Shown: positions 7,695 through 15,663 of the stretch, one piece after another
Position numbering within the stretch: the stretch's first letter is position 1
How the letters are laid out: each line of letters starts with the position of its first letter
From: Methanobacteriota archaeon
GTDB lineage: Archaea; Thermoplasmatota; Poseidoniia; Poseidoniales; Poseidoniaceae
Length of the DNA: 32,010 nt
Direction of reading: 5' to 3'
NCBI GenBank assembly: GCA_002720115.1
Contig: PBGS01000017.1
Coordinates: 28,276-60,285 of the forward strand
The notes under the pieces: generated by a model
Told to the model about the DNA's origin: nothing
What the model saw: the letters and a program-made list of their open reading frames with translations, nothing else
Databases searched by the model: none
Program-made: the position numbers and the translations under genes

Positions 7695-8834
7695 TTAGTC
7701 ATGATCAGATTCATCAAACATCGGGGAGTATATCCTGCCCTCGGAAATCCTCCCGCCTTCTACCAAATCATCGATGTAATCGTCCATTAGTTGTTTCATT
7801 CTTCCTCGCTTTTCCTCTTCGGGTTTTTCTCTGGCAATTTTCAATAGTTGTTGCCAATTGACTACTAAGTTTTGTATTCCAGAATGGCTTTCCTCCACAG
7901 GAAAAATCCTTTCTACGCTGGTAGTTACAGTCCCTTCAATATTGATTGTTTCAAGAATTACATCAATCCTTGAGTCTGAATCCTTGGGCCCTTGATGGCT
8001 GTCTGCACCCGAGAAGGTTTTCCATTCCTTCAAGGGTTTTTCAGAACCGAGTGATTTCCCTCTGTTCCCCACGTCTTGGAGAATAGATCTCACCTTTCTC
8101 TGCTCGATTATCAAGCCTATTTTGTTTCGCATTCTTTTTTCTATAGAGTCTAGGACTGTAACCTCTAATCTCAGAGCAAGTGCTGCACCAGCGTCTATGA
8201 CTTTTGAAAATCTTGAGGCGGGAAAATCTTTTCTTGTAAGCAAAATTGTATAACCCTCAAGTGGTTTAGGAATAAACCTTGACCTAACGTCATCTTGTCT
8301 TTGCATTCCGAGGGTGTGTCTACGAGGTTTAGATTCTAGAGAGGAGTGTAGTGTTCTAGTGGTTGTAAAACCATCAATTTGCCCTTTCTCCCTCAAGATC
8401 TCTAGCCATTTTACCCTTTCAAAAATGTCGTTTGGAGCATCTGGATATTGGTCAACTAATTTGACCTGAATGTCATTACGACTACGTAGCATTTGACGCC
8501 TTATAATTTCACAATCAGCGACGATTATTCCATTCTTAGGAATATATTCGGGTTTATCATTCCCAACCAGAACCCTATTAGGTTCTCTTCTAGGTAAAAC
8601 AAGCGCAGGCGATAATTCACGAATTCTGTTGTTATACCACCATTCCCCTGAAACAGGTACAATGTCGCCATGCCCATCTAACAGCAATTCTACTGCAGTC
8701 TCAGTGTGAGGAACGTGTTTCACAATTAACTCAAGATTATCGGGTGAACTCTTGATGAATTTTTGCGAATGAGTGTTGACTCCATCCCCAATTTCAGGGC
8801 TAAGGAGTAACTCAAAACGATTTTCTTCACCCAT
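7695..8834 (-). CDS. Divergent hydroxymethylbilane synthase-like (HemC-fold) protein lacking catalytic residues
   Basis: Residues about 45-250 can be aligned by eye with porphobilinogen deaminase (HMBS). LLLDGHGDIVPVS (50-62) matches the LLENRADIAVHS region, SPALVLPRREPNRVLV (75-90) matches the EREDPRDAFV strand, and IIVADCEIIRRQMLRSRNDI (103-122) matches the GTSSLRRQCQL...PDL segment with the R-R-Q retained. However, the catalytic aspartate region (KDVP) is replaced by GEWWY. No GGCQVP-like motif is present, and the only cysteine is Cys108, which is not in the cofactor-attachment position. The protein therefore cannot carry the dipyrromethane cofactor in the usual way. The C-terminal part (about 280-379) is unassigned. 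At 379 residues it is longer than typical HemC (about 310). The homology call is my own alignment and is moderate; classical HMBS activity is unlikely. Confidence 0.5.
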   Translation of the reverse strand: MGEENRFELLLSPEIGDGVNTHSQKFIKSSPDNLELIVKHVPHTETAVELLLDGHGDIVPVSGEWWYNNRIRELSPALVLPRREPNRVLVGNDKPEYIPKNGIIVADCEIIRRQMLRSRNDIQVKLVDQYPDAPNDIFERVKWLEILREKGQIDGFTTTRTLHSSLESKPRRHTLGMQRQDDVRSRFIPKPLEGYTILLTRKDFPASRFSKVIDAGAALALRLEVTVLDSIEKRMRNKIGLIIEQRKVRSILQDVGNRGKSLGSEKPLKEWKTFSGADSHQGPKDSDSRIDVILETINIEGTVTTSVERIFPVEESHSGIQNLVVNWQQLLKIAREKPEEEKRGRMKQLMDDYIDDLVEGGRISEGRIYSPMFDESDHD

Positions 8835-8913
8835 GCAGATACCTCGGCTGGCATTGCCAGCACCCTATGGGCGTCAGCCACTCGTTAAGAAGGCGACCCT
8901 TGTGGGTAGGACT

Positions 8914-9888
8914 ATGGAGGACAATGAAGCGCTGGATAAGATAGAATCAATTCGGGATTTGATTAATGCCAATCTTGAAGCCATTATTCTCGAGCAGTCC
9001 TCTACATTTGGGGAGGTTGCTGAAGTTTCTGGGCAGGTTGTCCTAGCGGGTGGAAAGCGAATACGTCCTACAATGGTTATTCTTGCGTACGAATTAGCCG
9101 GCGGCCAAGATATTGATGAAATAATCCCGTTCGCAATGTCCAATGAATTTATTCATACCGCTAGTTTGGTTCATGATGATATCAATGACGAATCCTCGAC
9201 AAGGAGAGGCCATGAAACAATCCATTCAAAACACGGACAAGCAAAGGCAATTATTGCTGGAGATTGGCTATTCTCTCAAGGCTTTGGATTAGGAGGTCAA
9301 TATGAAAAGGAAGTTGTAGATGTCATGGCGCACTATTGCTCAAAACTAGCTAGCGCCGAATTTACACAAATCGATCACATTCTCGATTTAGCAACCTCGC
9401 CAGAGGATTACCTCGAAATTGTTAGTGGGAAAACAGCCGGCCCCTTCGCAGCAGGTTGCAAAGGAGCAGGCTTAATCGCAAAAGCAGGTATGGAGAGTTG
9501 CGAGAAACTATTCCAATTTGGAATGCAGATTGGAATTGCATTCCAACTTGTTGACGATTTATTGGATATCCAAGGCGATGAAAGAATGGGTAAACCGAGA
9601 GGTTCTGATATTTACGAGGGAAAAATGACCCTTCCTATTATCCATGCTCTCACGATATTACACGGAGACCAGCGCACAAGATTTGCAGAAATTCTCCACA
9701 ATTTCGAAGACTCGCTTTTTGACGAATTAATTGCTCTTTTAAAATTTGGAGATAGTTTGAACTACACTGAGATACTTATTCAAAACCACCTTGAAAGGGC
9801 TATTGAAAATCTTGATTTCTTTCCAGATTGTGATGCAAAGCAATTGCTTAAACATCTTGTGAACATCGTGAGAAATCGTCACAAGTGA
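8914..9888 (+). CDS. idsA: Geranylgeranyl/polyprenyl diphosphate synthase (IdsA family)
   Basis: This enzyme condenses isopentenyl diphosphate with allylic diphosphates to make the C20 (or longer) chain for archaeal ether lipids. The 324-residue protein has the GGKRIRP substrate motif, the first Asp-rich motif D88-D89-x-x-D92 (HDDINDESSTRRG), GDWLFSQ, the KTA motif (SGKTAGPF) and the second Asp-rich motif D214-D215-x-x-D218 (VDDLLDI). The frame is open further upstream, to 8773. The ATG at 8914 is chosen because it gives the usual family N-terminus and avoids overlap with the divergent HMBS-like gene. An ATG at 8833 would overlap that start codon. A geranylgeranyl reductase follows 9 bases downstream, so the pair forms a lipid operon. 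Product chain length cannot be read with certainty. Confidence 0.9.
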   Translation: MEDNEALDKIESIRDLINANLEAIILEQSSTFGEVAEVSGQVVLAGGKRIRPTMVILAYELAGGQDIDEIIPFAMSNEFIHTASLVHDDINDESSTRRGHETIHSKHGQAKAIIAGDWLFSQGFGLGGQYEKEVVDVMAHYCSKLASAEFTQIDHILDLATSPEDYLEIVSGKTAGPFAAGCKGAGLIAKAGMESCEKLFQFGMQIGIAFQLVDDLLDIQGDERMGKPRGSDIYEGKMTLPIIHALTILHGDQRTRFAEILHNFEDSLFDELIALLKFGDSLNYTEILIQNHLERAIENLDFFPDCDAKQLLKHLVNIVRNRHK

Positions 9889-9897
9889 GGTTATGGT

Positions 9898-10998
9898 ATG
9901 TCTCAATCTTTCGACAGGGATGTAATCGTTATTGGTGGCGGGCCTGCTGGTAGTACAGTAGCTAGATACGCTGCTGAAGGTGGAATCGACGTTCTTGTAA
10001 TCGATCGAAGAGACCCGATTGGATCACCTCTTCAATGCGGAGAATTAGTCCCTAGTAACGAAGAGATGCGCAGACTTTGTCCAGACGTACCAGATATGGA
10101 CGATTTATTCCAAACCCCTGACAAAGCCATCTCGAGACATTCCAAAAAGATGCATTTAGTGCCTCCATCGGGCAAACCCCTAAAATTTGATTTCGATGGA
10201 TATGTTCTAAACCGCGTTGCTCATGATGAATACTTGGTTGACTTGGCAAAAGAAGCCGGAGCTGATTTTTTGGTCGACTCAAGGGTAGAAAGAGTTGAAG
10301 AAAACTCAGTTATTTTGAGGAACGGCGATATTCATACTGCCAAAGTAATTGTTGACGCAGGTGGCCATAATGGAGTAATTAGAAGAGAATACTGGAACGA
10401 AAAATCAACAAAAATTCCTGTTAAATTCGTGCTAATGGAAGGCGATTTTGGTGAAGCGGTGGAACTGCATTTCGGCTCGATGGCACCAGGCGGATACGCC
10501 TGGATGTTCCCAAAATCTAGCGGTGCAAATATCGGATTGGGTATTCAGAAGTCATTCGCAAAAGGACGTAGTCTCAACGATTACACAGACAAGTTCGTGT
10601 CTAAATATAACGGAGAGATTACATTCAATGGAGCAGGTTCCCTACCTATGTCTGGCACATTGAAGAAATTCGTAAAAGGAAATTATGTATTGGTAGGAGA
10701 TGCAGCTGGTATGGTCTTGCCATCAAACGGAGCAGGAATTACAATTGCAATGATTGGAGGGCGAATCGCTGGACAAGTAATTGCAGAGCACATAAAGTCC
10801 GGACTTCCTCTAGAGGAATATGAGAAGATTTGGAAGAAGCAGATGGGTAAGGTTATGGCTAATTCGAAGCGTTCCTTCAAGATTGGAAGCCTAATTTTTA
10901 GACTTCCAGATTGGATTTTGAATATGATGTTCAATCCTCTAACAAAGGGCATTATATGGAGAGCAGTAACCTGTAGGAAGATGTTTTGGGTAATCTAG
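9898..10998 (+). CDS. Geranylgeranyl reductase family flavoprotein (digeranylgeranylglycerophospholipid reductase-like)
   Basis: This FAD enzyme probably saturates the geranylgeranyl chains of archaeal lipids. Its 366 residues show the N-terminal dinucleotide-binding motif VIGGGPAGSTVA (about 11-22) and the family's PLQCGELVP motif (about 43-51), with the cysteine that approaches the flavin. They also show VDAGGHNG, the substrate-side PGGYAWMFPK segment (about 196-205) and the C-terminal FAD motif LVGDAAG (about 262-268) followed by SNGAGI. It is preceded by GAGGT at 9887-9891 and lies 9 bases after the GGPP synthase stop, so substrate supply and reduction are encoded together. The hydrophobic C-terminus (about 335-366) may associate with the membrane. 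Related menaquinone or chlorophyll-type reductases share the fold, so the exact substrate is inferred from context. Confidence 0.88.
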   Translation: MSQSFDRDVIVIGGGPAGSTVARYAAEGGIDVLVIDRRDPIGSPLQCGELVPSNEEMRRLCPDVPDMDDLFQTPDKAISRHSKKMHLVPPSGKPLKFDFDGYVLNRVAHDEYLVDLAKEAGADFLVDSRVERVEENSVILRNGDIHTAKVIVDAGGHNGVIRREYWNEKSTKIPVKFVLMEGDFGEAVELHFGSMAPGGYAWMFPKSSGANIGLGIQKSFAKGRSLNDYTDKFVSKYNGEITFNGAGSLPMSGTLKKFVKGNYVLVGDAAGMVLPSNGAGITIAMIGGRIAGQVIAEHIKSGLPLEEYEKIWKKQMGKVMANSKRSFKIGSLIFRLPDWILNMMFNPLTKGIIWRAVTCRKMFWVI

Positions 10999-11080
10999 AT
11001 TGCTGGAATAATCAATAAAATACCTGTAATCACACCAAAATAAGCGGTTGTTTCAAGTGATTTGGATGTTAGGGGATATC

Positions 11081-11560
11081 ATGGACAGAGATGACGAGGC
11101 GGTCAGCCCAGTTATTGCAACTGTCCTATTGCTAGCGATAACTGTGTTACTTACTAGCATGGTTTTCATTATGATGTCAACCACTTTAGATAATGTAGAG
11201 AAGGCAGATCCAAAGGCTTCAATATCGGTAAGGGCTCTTTCAAACGGATATCATGTCGTATCCATTACAAGCATAGACCAATCCCTAGACCCCTCAAAAG
11301 TAGAATGGTCAATCGTCAATCAAACCGGACAAAGTCTGAAGGAGCATTATGGTTTTGTCGATGATTCAGAGGTGTATGGGACAGTAGGATCAAACATATC
11401 ATTCCACGATAGGGATGCTGGTTGGTCGGTTACAAAAGGAGACTACTTTGTCATTAATTGCGAATTAATTCAGTGTAATAACGGTGACCACATTTTCCAA
11501 TTGGTTGACAAAGGAAGCAATACAATTTTAGCAACGATCAAATTACCTGTTTCAAATTAA
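11081..11560 (+). CDS. Archaeal type IV pilin-like protein with class III signal peptide
   Basis: A short charged leader (MDRDDEA) is followed by VSPVIATVLLLAITVLL, the hallmark of archaeal pilin N-terminal domains (DUF1628/PF07790 type). The charged leader would be removed by a prepilin peptidase and the hydrophobic helix (about residues 8-32) would form the pilus core. The remaining 125 residues look like a small beta-rich exported domain with two cysteines close together (CELIQC). The ATG at 11081 is preferred over the TTG at 11048 because it puts the charged leader at the very start and has GGGGA just upstream. The gene is a singleton 6 kb from the TadA/B/C-like genes; it could be a substrate of that machine, but the link is only inferred. 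Its stop interlocks with that of moaA (TTAA, 11557-11560). Confidence 0.82.
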   Translation: MDRDDEAVSPVIATVLLLAITVLLTSMVFIMMSTTLDNVEKADPKASISVRALSNGYHVVSITSIDQSLDPSKVEWSIVNQTGQSLKEHYGFVDDSEVYGTVGSNISFHDRDAGWSVTKGDYFVINCELIQCNNGDHIFQLVDKGSNTILATIKLPVSN

Positions 11561-12543
11561 CCGCCAATAAATGACATCTCGATTTTTCGGTCAACAATTT
11601 CTCCACGGTTTTGGGAATAGGCATCGTCCCTCTTGCCCCAAATATCCCTTACCGCACATGCGATTTGTTCTTTAGTAGCATCCATCCTGAGTAATGATTT
11701 CAAATCATTACCCCTATTTGCAAATAGACATGTGTATAGGGATCCATCGGCACTGATTCTTGCTCGATTACAATCTCCACAAAATGGTTTAGAAACACTT
11801 TCAATAAATCCTATTTCTTGACCACCTCGCTGATATCTATTAGCCACTTCTCCAACATGATTTTCTTTTAGAGGCATGAGGTCATCCAACATAGATCGCA
11901 TCATTTCACCCGTGATTACCTCTCCTGTATTCCAGGAATTTGTTTCACCGACATCCATAAATTCGATGTACCTAACAACGACATCAGTCCCCAAAAACCT
12001 CTCAGCAATCTTCTGGACTGAGTGTTCATTGTATCCTGCTCTAATTACAGTGTTAACTTTCACTTTCAATCCCGCCATTCTTGCAGCCTCAATTCCACGC
12101 AATACAGTCTCTGGCTTTTCACTTGTATCTCCCATCGCTTGAAACGTCTCAATATCCAAGGCATCTAATGAAACAGTCACCCTTTTCAAACCCGAAGCAG
12201 CTAACCTTTCAGCAAATTTCTCCAGTAGTATTCCGTTTGTAGTCATAGCCAAATCCAGGTCTTTTGGTAACATTTCTATAAATGAGCACACGTCTCGCCT
12301 GAGTAGAGGCTCACCACCGGTCAATCTTATTTTTTCTAATCCTAGCGGCACGAGAGATTCTACAACCATGGCAAGTTCTTCATAAGAAAGAATTTCATTG
12401 CGACTCAAAAATTCATGATTGTCAAAGTGCTCTCTCGGCATGCAATATCTGCAACGCATGTTGCATCTATCAGTTAGAGATATCCTAAGGTCACGGAGGG
12501 GTCTACCGAGAGTGTCCGTTACCATTGTGTGGCGTAAAGGCAT
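11557..12543 (-). CDS. moaA: GTP 3',8-cyclase MoaA (radical SAM, molybdenum cofactor biosynthesis)
   Basis: MoaA converts GTP to 3',8-cyclo-7,8-dihydro-GTP, the first step toward molybdopterin. The 328-residue form starting at 12543 has the opening VTDTLGRPLRDLRISLTDRC, the radical-SAM cluster motif C-x3-C-x2-C (Cys27, 31, 34; DRCNMRCRYCMP), and the SAM-binding GGEP (RLTGGEPLLR). It has the second-cluster motif FCGDCNRARIS with a later cysteine (LYTCLF), and the C-terminal Gly-Gly needed for activity. Upstream in-frame starts exist (ATG 12564, ATG 12603 and the open frame to 12744), but they give N-termini foreign to the family and run into the divergent aroA. No other moa genes are in the window. 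Length and motifs match the family closely. Confidence 0.93.
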   Translation of the reverse strand: MPLRHTMVTDTLGRPLRDLRISLTDRCNMRCRYCMPREHFDNHEFLSRNEILSYEELAMVVESLVPLGLEKIRLTGGEPLLRRDVCSFIEMLPKDLDLAMTTNGILLEKFAERLAASGLKRVTVSLDALDIETFQAMGDTSEKPETVLRGIEAARMAGLKVKVNTVIRAGYNEHSVQKIAERFLGTDVVVRYIEFMDVGETNSWNTGEVITGEMMRSMLDDLMPLKENHVGEVANRYQRGGQEIGFIESVSKPFCGDCNRARISADGSLYTCLFANRGNDLKSLLRMDATKEQIACAVRDIWGKRDDAYSQNRGEIVDRKIEMSFIGG

Positions 12544-12601
12544 GACGCACTTCAATATGTGCATTGGATGACTTCTTGACCAAAGGCTTTCTGGCAGGTG
12601 C

Positions 12602-13771
12602 ATGAAAGAGGATGCAACACATACCTCTTCGAATAGCGAAGATAAGTTTGATGTGTTAAAGATTGAACCCAGTAAATTGACAGGGACTTTGAAATTACCA
12701 CCATCAAAGAGCCACAGTATGCGCTGGTTGACGCTGGCTTGCATGGATCAAGAACCAACAAAGATTGAGATGTGGGAGGTAGGGGAGGACGTTCAGGCTC
12801 TAATCGATAGTCTTGTTCAATTGGGTATAAGCTGGGAGGATGGTGAGATGATTGGAGGTCCGTTGCGGAAAACAAACTCCGTAATCGATTGTAAAAATAG
12901 TGGAACCGCCCTTAGATTTTTGATAGCCCAAGTGGCCTCCTGTGATTTCTTAACGACCCTTGATGGAGATGCTAGTCTTCGAGCAAGGAGTTCCTTACCA
13001 TTACTGAGAAACCTCAATGTGAAGACTATTTATCATAATGAAAATAGCGAGTATCCTCTTAGTTTAGAGGGCCCTTTTGAGGAAGAATTCGTAGAAATAG
13101 ATGTTTCACAAACATCACAATTCCACTCTGCATTAATGCTGATGGCTCCAAGAACAAAAGGGTTCAACATCACAACAAAGGGAGATGCTGTATCAAGGAA
13201 TCATTCATCATTAACCTGGGAACTCTGCAAGTTAACAGGTGCACGATCTCCCGGTAAACCTTGGAAAGTATCCTGCCCAGATATCGTTATCCCACCAGAT
13301 GCTTCTATGATGGCTTTTGCGAAACTAGCGGGCCTTTCTGTTGAGAATCCGCCACAAGAAAAAGATACTATAGGACACGATTTAGATTATTATGAACTAA
13401 GAGATTCAAATGATCTAATTACACCGATGGCAGCTTGGTTAGCCCTTGGCGAGGGAGGGAAAATTACAGGTGCAGGCCATGCTGCATATAAGGAGTCGAA
13501 CAGGTTAACAAAAACAGTACAAATGCTCTCAGAATTCTCCATTATCTCGCATTTGGATAATGATGTAATCACAGTTCCTGGTAATCAAATACCAATTCGG
13601 CCAACCGGTGTTGTGAAAACATTCGGAGACCACCGAATTCAAATGACTGCAGTCTTACTTGCTTCGATTTGTGGTGGTTTAGTCGAAGGTTCAAATTTAC
13701 ACAGAGTTGCATGGCCCTCTTTCCTTAGTCAATTGGTTGATTGTGGGCTGAGTGTAAAAACTCAGCCATGA
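12602..13771 (+). CDS. aroA: 3-phosphoshikimate 1-carboxyvinyltransferase (EPSP synthase)
   Basis: This shikimate-pathway enzyme joins phosphoenolpyruvate and shikimate 3-phosphate. The 389-residue protein has KLPPSKSHSMRWL (Lys36, Ser37, Arg41), NSGTALRFL, DGDASLRARSSLPLL, TSQFHSALMLMAP, NDLITPMAAWLALGEGG (the catalytic-Asp region), ESNRL and GDHRIQM. It is shorter than the bacterial enzyme (about 427), with trims in the loops. One departure stands out: the C-terminal lysine of the AKTFP-type motif appears to be valine (HRVAWPSFL). The start at 12602 follows AGGTGC and adds an 18-residue polar N-terminal tail before the fold. Its ATG lies within a CATG shared with an in-frame ATG of the divergent moaA frame. 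The 3' end overlaps mutL by 10 bases in a convergent arrangement. No other aro genes are nearby. Confidence 0.92.
   Translation: MKEDATHTSSNSEDKFDVLKIEPSKLTGTLKLPPSKSHSMRWLTLACMDQEPTKIEMWEVGEDVQALIDSLVQLGISWEDGEMIGGPLRKTNSVIDCKNSGTALRFLIAQVASCDFLTTLDGDASLRARSSLPLLRNLNVKTIYHNENSEYPLSLEGPFEEEFVEIDVSQTSQFHSALMLMAPRTKGFNITTKGDAVSRNHSSLTWELCKLTGARSPGKPWKVSCPDIVIPPDASMMAFAKLAGLSVENPPQEKDTIGHDLDYYELRDSNDLITPMAAWLALGEGGKITGAGHAAYKESNRLTKTVQMLSEFSIISHLDNDVITVPGNQIPIRPTGVVKTFGDHRIQMTAVLLASICGGLVEGSNLHRVAWPSFLSQLVDCGLSVKTQP
13746..13767. terminator. Perfect hairpin at the aroA/mutL convergent junction
   Basis: GGCTGAGT-GTAAAA-ACTCAGCC has 8-base perfect arms and a 6-base loop. It lies over the last codons of aroA and the end of mutL. 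The position at a convergent junction suggests an mRNA end or bidirectional terminator for both genes. There is no strong U-tract after it, so archaeal termination is not proven. Confidence 0.45.
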
Positions 13772-15663
13772 CGGCCGAAGTGATGGTCTAAAGCATTGAG
13801 TGGTATTCTCATTGCAGTTGGCCTTCCATGAACGCAAGCCCAAGGGTTTGGTATTCGTCTCATATCATCGAGCAATCTTCTCATTTGTGACAAATTTAAT
13901 TTTTCATTCGCTTTGACCGCACCCCTGCAAGCATTGAGAAATGCAATGTGGTCTTTTCGCTGTTCAACAGTTTCGATGGGCGCACCATCCTCACTCATGT
14001 CCAGAAGAATGTCATGTAGGAATGGTTCTAGTTCACTAGCAGACAACAGTGCAGGGGCACTCGTTATCAAATACCCAGCAACGTTCTTCTCAATTTTGAA
14101 ACCTATGTTTTCTAAATCTTCTAATCTTGCCTCTAATCTAGCAATCTGTCTAGCATCTAAATTTAGGGGTACTGGTGTTATCCTAGCTTGTGCCTCCCAT
14201 AAGCTCTCATCATGCCTTAACCTCTCATACCTAACTCGCTCGTGAAGAGCGTGTTGGTCGATCAGAAGTAGCTCTTCACCAGCCTGCACTAAAATGTATG
14301 AATCTGCAAATTGTGCGAGAGGCTCCATCGCAGGTAAATCGTTGATAACGGGACCTAATGGTTCTGTGTTGTCAATATCCTCTGTATCACAACCAGCGTG
14401 TCGGTGCAAATCTCTTTCTCCTAAAGATAAAGCAGGCGCTATTGCTTCAACACCTGTGATTGTTTGCTGTGATGACTCTGGTCTAGATACTGGTCTTGCC
14501 TTCTGTGATTTTTTCACTTCGTTCGGCTTCTCCCCAGTCAAGGAAATTTGCGCACTTTGTGCCCATGCAGGTTTTTTCATGTCCCTCTTTTCCACAGAAT
14601 TTGGTGCGAGTGAAGTAATACCAGTTATCCCCCCACTTGACTCTGGTTCCGTCGGGGTTGATTCTAGTGTGTATGCGATTGAGCGTTCCAATCTTTCAAG
14701 TACTCTCCAAGAATTTCTCAGCCTGACCTCCCTTTTTGTGGGATGAACGTTAACATCCACCTCTGAAGGAGGTAAATCGAGCTTTAGGACTGCAACAGGA
14801 TGCCTTCCTTGCATTAATCTTGTTCGATAACCTCTCCGTATAGACTGGAGAAATGGTTGAGCAGCAACAGGCCTTCCATTTATGAGGACATGAATGTCAT
14901 CACCTTTGCCTCTGGTTATATCTGGTGTCGAAATCCAACCAGACCAAAGTTCGTCACCAGGTGCATCAGCATCGCTTGGAGGTTGTGAAATCGGAATCAT
15001 TTTTCCTGCTTGCCTTCCTAGAACATCGTATAACCTATCTTCGATTGCGTCTACTGCTGGGACTTCCAAAATGATTTTTTCATCATTTGACAATCTGAAT
15101 CCGACATCTGGATGACTTATTGCATGGGACACGACGACATCAACAACTTTGCTGGTTTCTGTTGCTGGACGTCTTTGGAATGCTAATCTCGCAGGCTGGT
15201 TGGAAAAAATATGTGAAACCTGTATAATTGTCCCTTCTGCCAAACCTGCGGGTTCAATTTTTCCTTTTTTCCCGTTATCCATTGTGATCGTTCGTCCTTC
15301 TGATTGACGCGGTCTGCTAGATATTGTTAGTTTACTAACCATGCCTATACTAGAGAGCGCTTCTCCACGAAATCCGAGCGTCCCAATTTCTGCGAGGTCT
15401 TTTTCCGAGGATAATTTACTTGTTGCATGCCGGTCTAATGCTATTGCTAAATCATCCTCATGGATGCCAGAACCATTATCTGTAATTCGAATTATATCGA
15501 ATCCTCCTCGTTCAATTTCTATTGATATATAGGTTGAACCAGCGTCAATAGAATTTTCCAATAATTCTTTGACTACTTGCGCAGGTCTTTCGACAACCTC
15601 GCCAGCAGCAATGTGTCCAATAGTTCTCTCATCCAATTGTCTAATTCGAGAGGGAGCAGTCAT
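13762..15663 (-). CDS. mutL: DNA mismatch repair protein MutL (endonuclease type)
   Basis: MutL links MutS mismatch recognition to strand removal. The 633-residue protein has the GHKL ATPase domain: IAAGEVVERPAQVVKELLEN (about 18-37), TDNGSGI and GTLGFRGEALSSI. A transducer domain includes LINGRPV and DVNVHPTKREVR. A Pro/Ser-rich linker (about 335-440) leads to the C-terminal dimerisation and nuclease domain. That domain carries DQHALHERVRYE at about 469-480, matching the DQHA-x2-E-x4-E metal site, plus ACRGAVKA (about 577) and CVHGRP (about 608). This makes it the nicking type found in bacteria without MutH. The start codon overlaps the mutS stop by 4 bases (15660-15663), so the two are translationally coupled. 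MutL is absent from most archaea, which points to past transfer from bacteria. Confidence 0.97.
   Translation of the reverse strand: MTAPSRIRQLDERTIGHIAAGEVVERPAQVVKELLENSIDAGSTYISIEIERGGFDIIRITDNGSGIHEDDLAIALDRHATSKLSSEKDLAEIGTLGFRGEALSSIGMVSKLTISSRPRQSEGRTITMDNGKKGKIEPAGLAEGTIIQVSHIFSNQPARLAFQRRPATETSKVVDVVVSHAISHPDVGFRLSNDEKIILEVPAVDAIEDRLYDVLGRQAGKMIPISQPPSDADAPGDELWSGWISTPDITRGKGDDIHVLINGRPVAAQPFLQSIRRGYRTRLMQGRHPVAVLKLDLPPSEVDVNVHPTKREVRLRNSWRVLERLERSIAYTLESTPTEPESSGGITGITSLAPNSVEKRDMKKPAWAQSAQISLTGEKPNEVKKSQKARPVSRPESSQQTITGVEAIAPALSLGERDLHRHAGCDTEDIDNTEPLGPVINDLPAMEPLAQFADSYILVQAGEELLLIDQHALHERVRYERLRHDESLWEAQARITPVPLNLDARQIARLEARLEDLENIGFKIEKNVAGYLITSAPALLSASELEPFLHDILLDMSEDGAPIETVEQRKDHIAFLNACRGAVKANEKLNLSQMRRLLDDMRRIPNPWACVHGRPTAMRIPLNALDHHFGRHG

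Noticed and set aside
7695-8834. Functional hydroxymethylbilane synthase (hemC)
   Set aside because: The cofactor cysteine and catalytic aspartate regions are missing, so the classical function is not supported.
8773-8913. Longer N-terminus for the GGPP synthase
   Set aside because: The extra residues are unlike the family and overlap the start of the divergent HMBS-like gene.
11048-11080. Upstream TTG start for the pilin
   Set aside because: It would place 11 extra residues before the charged leader, which would disturb the class III signal peptide; ATG 11081 fits better.
12544-12744. Long N-terminal extension of MoaA
   Set aside because: The extension has no family resemblance, and its upstream half overlaps the divergent aroA coding region.
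13913-15532. Plus-strand open frames across mutL
   Set aside because: They are antisense shadows of a well-supported gene, with low-complexity serine-rich translations and no motifs.
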